Source of the DNA: an uncultured Bacilli bacterium
Lineage (GTDB): Bacteria; Bacillota_I; Bacilli_A; RF39; UBA660
Assembly (NCBI GenBank): GCA_947627225.1
Contig: CANQVB010000005.1
Location: forward strand, 1-39,409
DNA length: 39,409 bases
Direction: 5' to 3'
A program made the position numbers and the translations under genes. Under the pieces are notes generated by a model, which searched no databases, had not been told where the DNA came from, and was given only the letters and a program-made list of their open reading frames with translations. This document shows, in pieces, positions 1 through 7,632 of this stretch; within the stretch, counting starts at the first letter, position 1, and every line of letters starts with the position of its first letter.

Positions 1-33
1 TAATGAGCTTTCATCATCATTTTTTCGTCTCAT
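1..33 (-). CDS. 5' end of an unidentified leftward gene (partial)
   Basis: The reverse strand reads ATG at 33-31 followed by ten codons giving MRRKNDDESSL, then runs off the window. A near-perfect Shine-Dalgarno (AGGAGGA, 48-42) precedes it at good spacing, and an extended -10 box lies further upstream, so this is a real start. Eleven residues are too few to identify the product. It lies beyond lgt and rsmG, in the direction where Bacillus has noc/soj/spo0J, but that is only positional. Confidence 0.6.
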   Translation of the reverse strand, partial: MRRKNDDESSL

Positions 34-106
34 AAAATAAATCCTCCTCTGATTTTAGATTTTGGTTGGCAGACCATTATCATTATATCAAAGGAGGATT
101 TATTTT
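34..106. repeat. 15-bp perfect inverted repeat overlapping a ribosome binding site
   Basis: AAAATAAATCCTCCT at 34-48 is the exact reverse complement of 92-106. On the leftward transcript the 34-48 arm is the ribosome binding site of the partial gene and the 92-106 arm is an anti-Shine-Dalgarno. Only RNA that started upstream of 106 contains both arms. Confidence 0.7.
82..90 (-). promoter_or_regulatory. extended -10 promoter for the partial leftward gene
   Basis: The reverse strand reads TGATATAAT (90-82), an extended -10. No good -35 is visible at 17-18 bp. Transcription would start near 75, downstream of the 92-106 repeat arm. Confidence 0.55.
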
Positions 107-135
107 TTTCTTAACGCTATCGCTTCTTCAGCTCT

Positions 136-157
136 CACCCGCATAGCGGGTGGTTTT
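136..157 (+). terminator. orphan rightward hairpin with T tract
   Basis: A 7-bp perfect stem (136-142 with 146-152, CACCCGC/GCGGGTG) is followed by GTTTTATT on the + strand. No rightward gene precedes it. A separate 10-bp perfect stem, 158-167 with 174-183, follows at once. Confidence 0.45.
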
Positions 158-184
158 ATTATGTTCCTATCCCGGAACATAATA

Positions 185-208
185 AAAAAGTATCTTGCGA
201 TACTTTTT
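185..208 (-). terminator. terminator of the first DUF4190-type gene
   Basis: AAAAAGTATC (185-194) pairs perfectly with GATACTTTTT (199-208) around a 4-nt loop. Reading leftward the stem is followed by a T-rich stretch. It overlaps the stop codon (209-207). The same stem sequence recurs at 1358-1381. Confidence 0.85.
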
Positions 209-476
209 ATAGACCAGCTGCGACAGAACCTGCTCCTGCTACAACACAAAGTGCACAAGCAATAAAAATTCCACTTAATGATGTACCAATAATGGAAAGT
301 ACTAATCCAGCTGTTGCCATCCCTTTTTTGTTAGCACTTTTCATTCCTTTTACTGATAAGATAATTCCCACAATACCTCCAATGAGACCTATCCAAGTAA
401 AAATGAAAGTAAATACAATAGAGACGATTCCTAAAATTAAGCCAGCAATTGCGAATCCATCAGTGTTTTTATTCAT
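207..476 (-). CDS. small DUF4190-type membrane protein, copy 1
   Basis: An 89-residue protein with two hydrophobic segments (about residues 8-42 and 55-85). The first carries the run GFAIAGLILGIVS and a glycine-rich second half (LIGGIVGIILSVKGMKS), the pattern of DUF4190-type small membrane proteins of unknown function. It is clearly paralogous to the 91-residue protein at 1394-1669: both begin with a short polar stretch ending in DGFAIAG and share ILSVKGMKS and KGMA(T/I)AGLVLSI. A strong ribosome binding site (GGAGGAG) and its own consensus promoter suggest high expression. It lies just downstream of lgt and ends in its own terminator. The family call is from pattern; the function is unknown. 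Confidence 0.8.
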   Translation of the reverse strand: MNKNTDGFAIAGLILGIVSIVFTFIFTWIGLIGGIVGIILSVKGMKSANKKGMATAGLVLSIIGTSLSGIFIACALCVVAGAGSVAAGL

Positions 477-496
477 ACTTACTCCTCCTTGTCAAC

Positions 497-526
497 ATTA
501 TATGGAAAAATGGCGAATTTTGTCAA
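497..526 (-). promoter_or_regulatory. sigma-A-type promoter of DUF4190 copy 1
   Basis: The reverse strand shows TTGACA (526-521), an 18-bp spacer and TATAAT (502-497), ahead of GGAGGAGTAAGTATG. Confidence 0.8.
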
Positions 527-543
527 TAAAAGTTTTTGTGTTT

Positions 544-1341
544 TTATGCTTTTTTGTTTTGAGGTTTCTTTTTTTTAACTATTAAGTAAATCAAACTGAC
601 TCCAAAAAGCAAAATACTGATAATTTGTGAAGTCGATAAACCGAATAAGAATCCTCGATAGGTATCCCCTCTTAAAAATTCAAGTACAAAGCGAATCGTT
701 GCATAAGAAAGAAGATAAATGGCAAGAAGTGTTTCTTTGCATTTTCCCTTCTTTTGTAACCGCAAAAGAATAAGAAACAAAATCAAATTGCATCCTGCTT
801 CTACTAACTGTACGGGAAAGCGATTGACTCCATTTGCAAGTTCTACAAGAGAATGTGTATAGGTAAACCCTATTTTACTTTCAATTCCATAACAACATCC
901 TGATAAGAAACAACCTATCCTTCCAAAAAAATGGAATAACGGTATAAATGGCGTAATGATATAACTATAAAGTCTTAAATCGAGTTTCTTTTTTTTAGCA
1001 TAAAGAAATCCTGCGAGCATTCCTCCTAAAAGGCCTCCATAAAAAACAGAACCTCCAAAGATAATTCCTAGTGCTTCAAATATCATAAAAATCGATTTTG
1101 CACGAGAAAGATGCGCAATGAATCGAATGAATAAATTGATATTTACAATACCATAAAGAAGATGTCCTCCAAGCAATACACCTACTGCACAGATTAAAAG
1201 AAAAACAATCATATCATAATCTTGTATTTGATAGGCTTTGGCTTTTTTGATACAGCAAAATCCCATCACCAAAATTCCAAGCAGTACACAAATGGCATAG
1301 CTTGTAATCATTTTTCCAAAAATTTCAATATATGGAAACAT
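544..1341 (-). CDS. lgt: Prolipoprotein diacylglyceryl transferase
   Basis: A 265-residue polytopic membrane protein of normal Lgt length, expected to transfer diacylglycerol from phosphatidylglycerol to the lipobox cysteine of prelipoproteins. The family's central motif appears as HFFGRIGCFLSGCCYG (about residues 137-152), a cysteine-rich variant of the usual GRxGNFxNxE. The later RFPVQLVEA replaces the common HPxQLYE. The C-terminal RFVLEFLRGD plus STSQIIS region is typical. GGAGGTG precedes the ATG. YidC in this window has a lipobox, a plausible substrate. The departures from the canonical motif make an Lgt-like paralogue the main alternative. It lies between two copies of a DUF4190-type gene, and the upstream copy's terminator ends only about 16 nt before the lgt start. 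Confidence 0.82.
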   Translation of the reverse strand: MFPYIEIFGKMITSYAICVLLGILVMGFCCIKKAKAYQIQDYDMIVFLLICAVGVLLGGHLLYGIVNINLFIRFIAHLSRAKSIFMIFEALGIIFGGSVFYGGLLGGMLAGFLYAKKKKLDLRLYSYIITPFIPLFHFFGRIGCFLSGCCYGIESKIGFTYTHSLVELANGVNRFPVQLVEAGCNLILFLILLRLQKKGKCKETLLAIYLLSYATIRFVLEFLRGDTYRGFLFGLSTSQIISILLFGVSLIYLIVKKKKPQNKKA

Positions 1342-1357
1342 GTTTCACCTCCAAAAG

Positions 1358-1381
1358 AAAAAGTATCCTATGATACTTTTT
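1358..1381 (-). terminator. terminator of DUF4190 copy 2
   Basis: A 10-bp stem AAAAAGTATC / GATACTTTTT (1358-1367 with 1372-1381), arm-for-arm identical to that at 185-208, with a T-rich tail on the reverse strand. Confidence 0.82.
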
Positions 1382-1393
1382 AAAGGGCTCGTA

Positions 1394-1669
1394 TTAGAAC
1401 CAGTAACTTGCTCCTGCAGTGGTTGCTGCTGTTGCACAAACGCAAATTGCACAGATTGCACCTACTAAACTTAGTACAAGTGTAATAATAGAAAGAACAA
1501 GTCCTGCGATAGCCATTCCCTTTTTTGTACTTTTCATTCCTTTAACCGATAAGATTAAACCTACGATTCCAAGAATTAAGCCAAGTGGCCAAATAAAGAA
1601 TGAAAGTAATAAAGAGACAATCCCTAGCACCATTCCTGCAATGGCAAATCCGTCTAGCTTTTTGTCCAT
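1394..1669 (-). CDS. small DUF4190-type membrane protein, copy 2
   Basis: A 91-residue paralogue of the protein at 207-476, with the same DGFAIAG start, GLILGIVGLILSVKGMKS core and KGMAIAGLVLSI second segment. Two hydrophobic hairpins with small-residue-rich helices predict an integral membrane protein with little outside the bilayer. The C-terminus differs (CAICVCATAATTAG, several Cys). It has its own consensus promoter and GGAGGAG ribosome binding site. Gene, leader and terminator all resemble copy 1, which points to a module duplication around lgt. Function unknown. Confidence 0.8.
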   Translation of the reverse strand: MDKKLDGFAIAGMVLGIVSLLLSFFIWPLGLILGIVGLILSVKGMKSTKKGMAIAGLVLSIITLVLSLVGAICAICVCATAATTAGASYWF

Positions 1670-1689
1670 ATTTACTCCTCCTTGTTTTC

Positions 1690-1719
1690 ATTATATGTGT
1701 TTCCTTTTTTAATTGTCAA
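1690..1719 (-). promoter_or_regulatory. sigma-A-type promoter of DUF4190 copy 2
   Basis: The reverse strand shows TTGACA (1719-1714), an 18-bp spacer and TATAAT (1695-1690). The architecture is the same as for copy 1. Confidence 0.82.
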
Positions 1720-1739
1720 CTTAATTTTATGACATTTTG

Positions 1740-2396
1740 TTATTTTTTGTCGAAATCTTCTTTCCTTTGAAATACAAGAAGGGTCCGCTTACTCTTTTCT
1801 TTGGGGAGTAAAAATTCGATTTTTTTCGTGCATTGTATCTGTTTTTTCTTTTGATACGGCATACTTTTTTGCATCTCTTCTTCTACATTTGCTTTCATGG
1901 CTACAAACATACCACCTTTTTTCACAAGGGGCATACAGATAGGAAGTAGTTTTTCTAAGGAAGCAACTGCCCTTGATGTAACCACATCAAATGTTTCTTC
2001 ATGGTATTCTTCTCCTCTTTTGTGAATCGCTACAATTCCTGTTAGCTGTAATCGTGCAATAACTTCTTCCAAATAGCGCACTCGTTTTTGAAGAGAATCT
2101 AAGAGTACAATTTCTAGATTAGGAAAAACAATTTTTAAAACAATTCCAGGAAATCCTGCCCCTGTCCCAACATCACAAAGGGTTTTTACTTGGTTTAAAT
2201 CCAGTGCTTTTACAAGTGTTAAACTGTCATAGAAATGTTTTAAATAAACATCTTCTTCCTCGATAATTCTTGTTAGGTTCATCACTTCATTTTTTTCCTT
2301 TAAAATTTGATAAAATTGTCTTAATTTTTCTTTTTGGTCATCTTCTAAAACAATTCCAAGTTCTAAAAGTGCCTGTTCAAATTCAGTTTGATTCAT
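1740..2396 (-). CDS. rsmG: 16S rRNA (guanine-527 N7) methyltransferase
   Basis: A 218-residue SAM-dependent methyltransferase that modifies G527 (E. coli numbering) in the 530 loop of 16S rRNA. The family core is visible: VKTLCDVGTGAGFPGIVLKI (SAM-binding glycine loop, about residues 65-84), then LLDSLQKRVRYL, and VTSRAVASLEKLLP. The start chosen is the ATG at 2396 with GAGGT just upstream; a longer reading frame to 2438 lacks support. It overlaps the end of mnmG by 14 nt, so translational coupling is likely. It is the last gene of the leftward operon and the usual neighbour of mnmG. Confidence 0.95.
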   Translation of the reverse strand: MNQTEFEQALLELGIVLEDDQKEKLRQFYQILKEKNEVMNLTRIIEEEDVYLKHFYDSLTLVKALDLNQVKTLCDVGTGAGFPGIVLKIVFPNLEIVLLDSLQKRVRYLEEVIARLQLTGIVAIHKRGEEYHEETFDVVTSRAVASLEKLLPICMPLVKKGGMFVAMKANVEEEMQKSMPYQKKKQIQCTKKIEFLLPKEKSKRTLLVFQRKEDFDKK

Positions 2397-4245
2397 AGTT
2401 ACCTCTTTTAATATAAATAGATAAAATGGCAATATCACTTGGGTTTACGCCACTAATTCTACTCGCTTGTCCAAGAGATGTTGGTCTTACTTCTTGTAAT
2501 TTTTGTCTTGCTTCGGATGCTAAATTTGGAATTTTTTCATAGTCGATATCTTCGCTTATTTTCATAGATTCTAGATGGAGCATTTTTTTTGCTTCTTGTT
2601 CTGCTTTTCGAATATATCCTTCATACTTTATTTCAATTTCTACTTCATTTAAGACAGCTTCATCAAAAGGAAGCTTTACAAGTTTTAAAAGGTGTTCCAT
2701 CTTCATTTCAGGACGTTTTAACAATTCATAAAGGGAAAGCCCTGCTTGTAAAGGGGTGCTTCCAATTTCTTCCAAATAAGCATTGACTTCTTCTTTGGGG
2801 GTAATTCTTTCTTTCTTCAATATTTCAAATACATCGGCAATATCCTTCTTTTTTTGGCAAAATCTTTGATAGCGTTCTTCGTCCACTAAGCCTATTTGAT
2901 AGCCATAATCACGAAGTCTTAAATCTGCATTATCATCCCGTAGTAAAAGACGATACTCTGCACGTGACGTTAAAAGACGATATGGATCTTTAATTCCTTT
3001 GGTTACTAAATCATCAATTAAAACGCCAAGATAAGCTTCATTTCTTTTTAAAATCAAAGGTTCTTTTCCATCTAACTTTAAACTCGCATTGATTCCTGCG
3101 ATAAGACCTTGTCCTGCAGCTTCTTCATACCCACTTGTTCCATTGATTTGGCCTGCCGTAAATAAATTTTTTATCAATTTTGTTTCTAGAGATTGTTTTA
3201 ACTGCTTGGCATCAATGGCGTCATATTCAATCGCATAGGCATACTTTAAAATTTTGGCATCTTCTAGTCCTTTGATACTATGCACAATTTGTTCTTGCAC
3301 ATCTTCTGGCATGGAAGAAGATAGTCCTTGTACATAAATATCATCATAGAAAAGGCTTTCTGGTTCTAAAAACAATTGATGTCTTTCTTTGTCATGAAAA
3401 CGAACGACTTTATCTTCAATAGAAGGACAATATCTAGGTCCTACGCCTTTTACATATCCCCCATACATGCTGGATTTTTTTAGATTATCTAGAATAATTT
3501 GGTGCGTTTTCGCATTGGTATACGTTAAGTAACATGGAATTTGTAACGTCGTTGCAGTAGCTGTTTTTGAATCATACGAAAAAGTTAAATTGTCCTTACT
3601 TCCTTCTTCTAATTTCGTCTCTTCAAAATGAATACTTGCCCGTTCTATCCGAGGGGGAGTTCCTGTTTTTAACCTTAAAATTCGAAATCCAAGTGCCTTT
3701 AGTTTATCACTTAAAAAGCGACTTGCCTTTTCTCCATGAGGACCTTCTTGTTTTTTGTTACTTCCTACTAGAATGGATGCCTTTAAATACGTTCCTGTTG
3801 TTAGAATCACTGCTTTTGCAAGAATCTTTTCTCCATCTTCTAACATGACACCTTTTATGGTATCTTCTTCTACCAATAAATCTTCGACTAAACTTTCACG
3901 CAGAGTCAAATGATCTGTATGTTCCAATGTCTTTTTCATCTCTTTTGGATACGTGATTTTATCTGCTTGTGCGCGAAGGGCCCAAACCGCAGGGCCTTTT
4001 TTCGTGTTCAGTTTCTTCATTTGTAAAGAAGCTTTATCGGTATTTCGAGCCATCTCTCCACCCAAAGCATCAATTTCTCTTACAACAATTCCTTTGGCAG
4101 GACCCCCAATCGATGGATTACAAGGCATATCTGCAATATTATTTAAATTTCCTGTCACAAGAAGTGTCTTCTTCCCTAATCTTGCACAAGCAAGAGATGC
4201 TTCACACCCTGCATGACCTCCACCTACAACAATAACATCATACAT
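2383..4245 (-). CDS. mnmG: tRNA uridine-34 carboxymethylaminomethyl enzyme, FAD subunit
   Basis: A 620-residue MnmG (GidA), which with MnmE builds the cmnm5 group on wobble U34 of tRNAs using FAD and methylene-tetrahydrofolate. The N-terminus carries the Rossmann FAD motif VVGGGHAGCEA (about residues 6-16). Both GidA signatures are readable: GPRYCPSIEDKV around residue 270 and AGQINGTSGYEEAAGQG around 365. Length is standard. It lies seven bases downstream of mnmE, the classic pairing, and its 3' end overlaps rsmG by 14 nt. Nothing looks degraded. Confidence 0.97.
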   Translation of the reverse strand: MYDVIVVGGGHAGCEASLACARLGKKTLLVTGNLNNIADMPCNPSIGGPAKGIVVREIDALGGEMARNTDKASLQMKKLNTKKGPAVWALRAQADKITYPKEMKKTLEHTDHLTLRESLVEDLLVEEDTIKGVMLEDGEKILAKAVILTTGTYLKASILVGSNKKQEGPHGEKASRFLSDKLKALGFRILRLKTGTPPRIERASIHFEETKLEEGSKDNLTFSYDSKTATATTLQIPCYLTYTNAKTHQIILDNLKKSSMYGGYVKGVGPRYCPSIEDKVVRFHDKERHQLFLEPESLFYDDIYVQGLSSSMPEDVQEQIVHSIKGLEDAKILKYAYAIEYDAIDAKQLKQSLETKLIKNLFTAGQINGTSGYEEAAGQGLIAGINASLKLDGKEPLILKRNEAYLGVLIDDLVTKGIKDPYRLLTSRAEYRLLLRDDNADLRLRDYGYQIGLVDEERYQRFCQKKKDIADVFEILKKERITPKEEVNAYLEEIGSTPLQAGLSLYELLKRPEMKMEHLLKLVKLPFDEAVLNEVEIEIKYEGYIRKAEQEAKKMLHLESMKISEDIDYEKIPNLASEARQKLQEVRPTSLGQASRISGVNPSDIAILSIYIKRGNYESN

Positions 4246-4252
4246 AATATCC

Positions 4253-5608
4253 CTACTTTCCTACACAGAAGTTTGCAAATAAAGTATCTAAAATTTCATC
4301 CTGATAATTTTCTCCTGTAATTTCTCCCAACGTTTCTAAAATTTCCTGTAAATCAAGGGAAATCATATCCAGTTCTACCCCTTCTTCTAACGCACATTTT
4401 GCTTCTTTCAATTTTTCTTGCGCTTGGGAAGCTAGCGCTAATTGCCTGGCGTTGAAAAGAATGGCAGCATCATTTTCTTGGATTTCATCCTGTTGAAACA
4501 TAGTTTTTACTTCTTGTTTTAATTCATCCAGTCCATCTTTTGTTTTGGTCGTTGTAACGACAACGTGAGAAAACGGAAGATCCGATTTTTTTATCTTGAT
4601 TCCTTGGTCTTTTTTATTTAACACAAGAATAGTCTTTTCATCTTCTAAAGAAGAAAACATTTTTTTATCTTCTTCTTGTAAGCTTTTAGAGCCATCGAGA
4701 AGAAAGAAAACAAGTTGTGCCTTTTTTAAAATTTGCTTGCTTTTTTCAACTCCCATTTTTTCAACAACATCCTCTGTTTCCCTAAGACCTGCGGTATCTA
4801 GAATATGAAGTGAAATTCCATCTAAATTAACATCCCCTTCGACGATATCTCTTGTGGTTCCTTCAATGGAAGTAACAATGGCTTTCTCTTCTTCTAGTAA
4901 ATGGTTTAACAAACTGCTTTTTCCCACATTCGGACGCCCTATAATTGCTGTTTCAATTCCATTTTTAAGTTGTTGTTTTCTTTTCGATTGCAAGATGATT
5001 TCTTCGAGTTTTGCTTGTAAATCTTCAAGAAGTTTTTCCAATTTTTCTTCTGTCATTTGTTCAATATCTTCATATTCTGGATAGTCAATGTTGACTTCAA
5101 TGGATGCAATCACTTGCTTAATTTGTTCCCGAAAATCTTTTACTAAATTGGTTGTACTTCCTTGTAATGCCGATAAAGCAAGGCGCTTGGCCGTATCATT
5201 TTTACTTTCGATCAACTCCATAACTGCTTCTGCTTGGGCCAAATCGATTCTTCCATTTAAAAAAGCACGTTTTGTAAATTCGCCTGGCTCTGCCATCCGA
5301 ATTCCAGTTCTTAAAAGCGCTTCTAAGACACTTTTCGTTGCTAAAATTCCACCATGACAATTGATTTCAACAACATCTTCCCTGGTAAATGTTTTAGGAG
5401 CTCTCATCACGCTGACTAAGATTTCATCTAAAACTTCCTCTTTCTCTTTAATCCAACCATAATGAATCGTATGACTTTCTACTTCTTCCAAATTCTTTCC
5501 TTCAAAAAGTGCATTTACTTTTGAAATTGCATCCCTTCCACTGACTCGAATGATGGAAATTGCCCCTACTCCTAATTTTGTTGCAATCGCACAAATTGTA
5601 TCTTCCAT
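4253..5608 (-). CDS. mnmE: tRNA modification GTPase
   Basis: A 451-residue MnmE (TrmE), the GTPase partner of MnmG in U34 modification. It has an N-terminal tetrahydrofolate-binding domain (from TICAIATKLGVGAISIIRVSG), a central helical domain, and an inserted G domain with GRPNVGKSS (G1), TTRD (G2), DTAGLRE (G3) and NKKD (G4). The C-terminal cysteine tail NFCVGK matches the conserved CxGK end. The start is the ATG at 5608 with GGAGGTGATGAA; an upstream ATG at 5677 would add a 23-residue basic extension without a comparable ribosome binding site. Confidence 0.96.
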   Translation of the reverse strand: MEDTICAIATKLGVGAISIIRVSGRDAISKVNALFEGKNLEEVESHTIHYGWIKEKEEVLDEILVSVMRAPKTFTREDVVEINCHGGILATKSVLEALLRTGIRMAEPGEFTKRAFLNGRIDLAQAEAVMELIESKNDTAKRLALSALQGSTTNLVKDFREQIKQVIASIEVNIDYPEYEDIEQMTEEKLEKLLEDLQAKLEEIILQSKRKQQLKNGIETAIIGRPNVGKSSLLNHLLEEEKAIVTSIEGTTRDIVEGDVNLDGISLHILDTAGLRETEDVVEKMGVEKSKQILKKAQLVFFLLDGSKSLQEEDKKMFSSLEDEKTILVLNKKDQGIKIKKSDLPFSHVVVTTTKTKDGLDELKQEVKTMFQQDEIQENDAAILFNARQLALASQAQEKLKEAKCALEEGVELDMISLDLQEILETLGEITGENYQDEILDTLFANFCVGK

Positions 5609-5688
5609 TTCATCACCTCCACTTCTTTTTCTCTTTCGGCTTCTATCAGTTTTCATAGTATACCATATTTTCTTCAAGGAAAAAAGAG

Positions 5689-6321
5689 CTATTCACTCTT
5701 TTCGTTTTCCTCTTTCTTTTCTCTTGGTTTAATTACAACGGCTCGATTTGGTTCTTCGCCCACACTTTCCGTATATACATACTTATTTTTTGATAAAATA
5801 TTATGTACAATTCTTCGTTCATAAGAATTCATGGAATCCATCTTCACTTCAACTTGACTTTCTTTCACTTCTCTTGCCAAACGTTTCGCAAGGTATTCCA
5901 AATTTTTTTCTTTTCGTTCCTTATAATCACTTACATCTAAAATAAATTTATAAGTCTCTCCTATTTCTTTTTTAACCATTTGATTCACGACGGTCAAAAG
6001 GGCATTCAAATTTCTGCCATTTTTTCCAATTAAAAGTGAATCATGGTTGGAATAAATCGTATAAACAGGCATTTCCTTTACCGTTCTTACCTCAATTTTC
6101 GCATCAAACCCCAAATCCTTTAGCAAATCATGCAAGAGTTCCTTTATATATGGTTTTATATCTCGTCGTTCAATGGCTTCGATTTCTACCTTTTTGCTAA
6201 ACAAATTTTTTTGTTCACCAATTTCTTTAATGATTAGATTTTCTTCTAATTCTTGCAAGGCAATGGTTGCTTGCCTTACCGCATCTTCCCTATTTTTTCC
6301 AATAAACTTATGCTTTTCCAT
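5689..6321 (-). CDS. jag: RNA-binding protein KhpB (Jag)
   Basis: A 210-residue RNA-binding protein with the three-part Jag layout: an N-terminal Jag_N domain (KFIGKNREDAVRQA), a KH domain carrying LLIGKNGRNLNALLTVVNQM (around residues 95-115), and an R3H domain with SYERRIVHNIL near residues 165-175. Family members act with KhpA in post-transcriptional control and in cell division and elongation. It overlaps the end of yidC by 14 nt, the standard yidC-jag pairing. The charged C-terminal tail (KEENEKSE) is probably disordered. Confidence 0.93.
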   Translation of the reverse strand: MEKHKFIGKNREDAVRQATIALQELEENLIIKEIGEQKNLFSKKVEIEAIERRDIKPYIKELLHDLLKDLGFDAKIEVRTVKEMPVYTIYSNHDSLLIGKNGRNLNALLTVVNQMVKKEIGETYKFILDVSDYKERKEKNLEYLAKRLAREVKESQVEVKMDSMNSYERRIVHNILSKNKYVYTESVGEEPNRAVVIKPREKKEENEKSE

Positions 6322-7237
6322 GAAACATCTTACTCCTTTTTACAATGATATTTTGACCAATGGTAAATAAATTACTGGTAACCCAATATATTCCTAATGC
6401 AGATGGCATAAACATTCCGGTTAAAAGAATCATTCCTGTCATCATGATTGGCATCATTTTCATGGAACCATTCATATCTGCCGTTGCATTCATTTTAAAA
6501 GAATAGAATGTCGTTCCTCCAATGAGAAGAACTAAGATAATATAAGCAATGATTGTACTTGTTCCAAACCCATACATAGGGGTTGTTCCTAATTGCAGTC
6601 CTAAAAAGTCGCTTTCAAAAATTGCTGGTACTCGATTAATCGCTTCGAAAAAGGCAATAAATAAAGGAAGTTGTAAAAAGGAAAAGAGACAGCCACTCAT
6701 TGGACTAATGTTATACTTCTTATAAATCAACATCATCTCTTGACTTTGCTTCATCATAGATTCTTGATCGGTTTTTCCTTCATATTTTTTCTTCAGTTTT
6801 TCCAGTTCTGGATTTGCCTTCTTTAAAAGTTCAGATTGCATGGCTGTTTTTTTCGTAACTGGATAGGCAATTAAACGAATGATCACACTTACTAAGATTA
6901 AAGCCCATGCGAAATTACCAATATTTTTTCCTAGAAAGAGAATCACAAAAGCAAGTGGCTTAATTAGAAAACTCGTCCATAATCCCTCATACTTTCCAGA
7001 GGTAACCGTAAAATCTTCACAGTCTGGCAATTTATCTACTTTCACGCCATTTTTTTCATACGTTTCTATTGTTTTTTTTGCGGTTGGTTTACATAATATA
7101 TTTTCCGTAAGTGCCTGCCCCGTTTCTGGATTTCTAACGGGCTGTTTTTCTTTATCTACTAATGTAGTTGCACATCCTGTTGTCAAGAATAACAATAAAA
7201 TCAGGAAAAGCAACTTTAATTTTCTATTTTTCTTCAT
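6308..7237 (-). CDS. yidC: YidC/Oxa1-family membrane insertase (lipoprotein type)
   Basis: A 309-residue insertase for Sec-dependent and Sec-independent membrane proteins. The N-terminus is a lipoprotein signal ending in LLLFLTTGC, so Cys22 should be lipidated; lgt is in this window. Hydrophobic segments follow, with the conserved intramembrane arginine in VIIRLIAYPVT, a basic cytoplasmic hairpin (KKANPELEKLKKKYEGK) and the last helices through LGIYWVTSNLF. It overlaps rnpA upstream and jag downstream by 14 nt each. Confidence 0.96.
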   Translation of the reverse strand: MKKNRKLKLLFLILLLFLTTGCATTLVDKEKQPVRNPETGQALTENILCKPTAKKTIETYEKNGVKVDKLPDCEDFTVTSGKYEGLWTSFLIKPLAFVILFLGKNIGNFAWALILVSVIIRLIAYPVTKKTAMQSELLKKANPELEKLKKKYEGKTDQESMMKQSQEMMLIYKKYNISPMSGCLFSFLQLPLFIAFFEAINRVPAIFESDFLGLQLGTTPMYGFGTSTIIAYIILVLLIGGTTFYSFKMNATADMNGSMKMMPIMMTGMILLTGMFMPSALGIYWVTSNLFTIGQNIIVKRSKMFHGKA

Positions 7238-7574
7238 CCAAATTCTCCTTTTCTATTTGTAGAAGTAATTCTATCAACTTTTCTTGCATTTTTTGAAAAG
7301 ACAATCCTATACATGCCTTTCTTACTATTATAATACAGTTATAAGAATTTGAATAGTTCTTTTTATAAAAGGATAAGATTTCTCTTGTGCGTCTTTTAAG
7401 AAAATTACGAAGCACTGCATTTCCTAATTTTTTAGGTACAGAAATTCCAAAGCAAGTTTGCTCTTTCTTTTTCTTTTCGTAAAAAGCGAGAAAATAAGAA
7501 TTTTTTATTTTGGGACAAGTTCCTATCATACGATCAAATTCTCTACTTTCTTTAATGACTTCACTTTTCTTCAT
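7224..7574 (-). CDS. rnpA: Ribonuclease P protein component
   Basis: A 116-residue basic protein that binds the RNase P RNA and helps position pre-tRNA 5' leaders. The RNR signature is present as LRNFLKRRTREI after GISVPKKLGNAV (about residues 43-66). It sits between rpmH and yidC as in most Firmicutes. The ribosome binding site is weak (GTGGTG), and a small terminator-like hairpin lies between it and rpmH, which would reduce transcript level relative to rpmH. Confidence 0.95.
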   Translation of the reverse strand: MKKSEVIKESREFDRMIGTCPKIKNSYFLAFYEKKKKEQTCFGISVPKKLGNAVLRNFLKRRTREILSFYKKNYSNSYNCIIIVRKACIGLSFQKMQEKLIELLLQIEKENLDEEK

Positions 7575-7587
7575 TTCACCACGTCCT

Positions 7588-7617
7588 TAAAAGTAAAAAA
7601 GCACTGAAAAACCAGTG
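7588..7617 (-). terminator. rpmH-rnpA attenuating terminator
   Basis: CACTG (7602-7606) pairs with CAGTG (7613-7617). Reading leftward, the stem is followed by CTTTTTTACTTTT. Probably a leaky terminator that sets the rpmH to rnpA ratio. Confidence 0.65.
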
Positions 7618-7632
7618 ACTCATACAGTTCAA

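Noticed and set aside
62-265. Rightward open frame of 67 codons
   Set aside because: It runs over three hairpins and the end of a leftward gene, begins with ATG without a suitable ribosome binding site, and has no family likeness.
3567-4235. Rightward frames opposite mnmG
   Set aside because: They are shadow frames of a well-conserved gene on the other strand, with no signals of their own.
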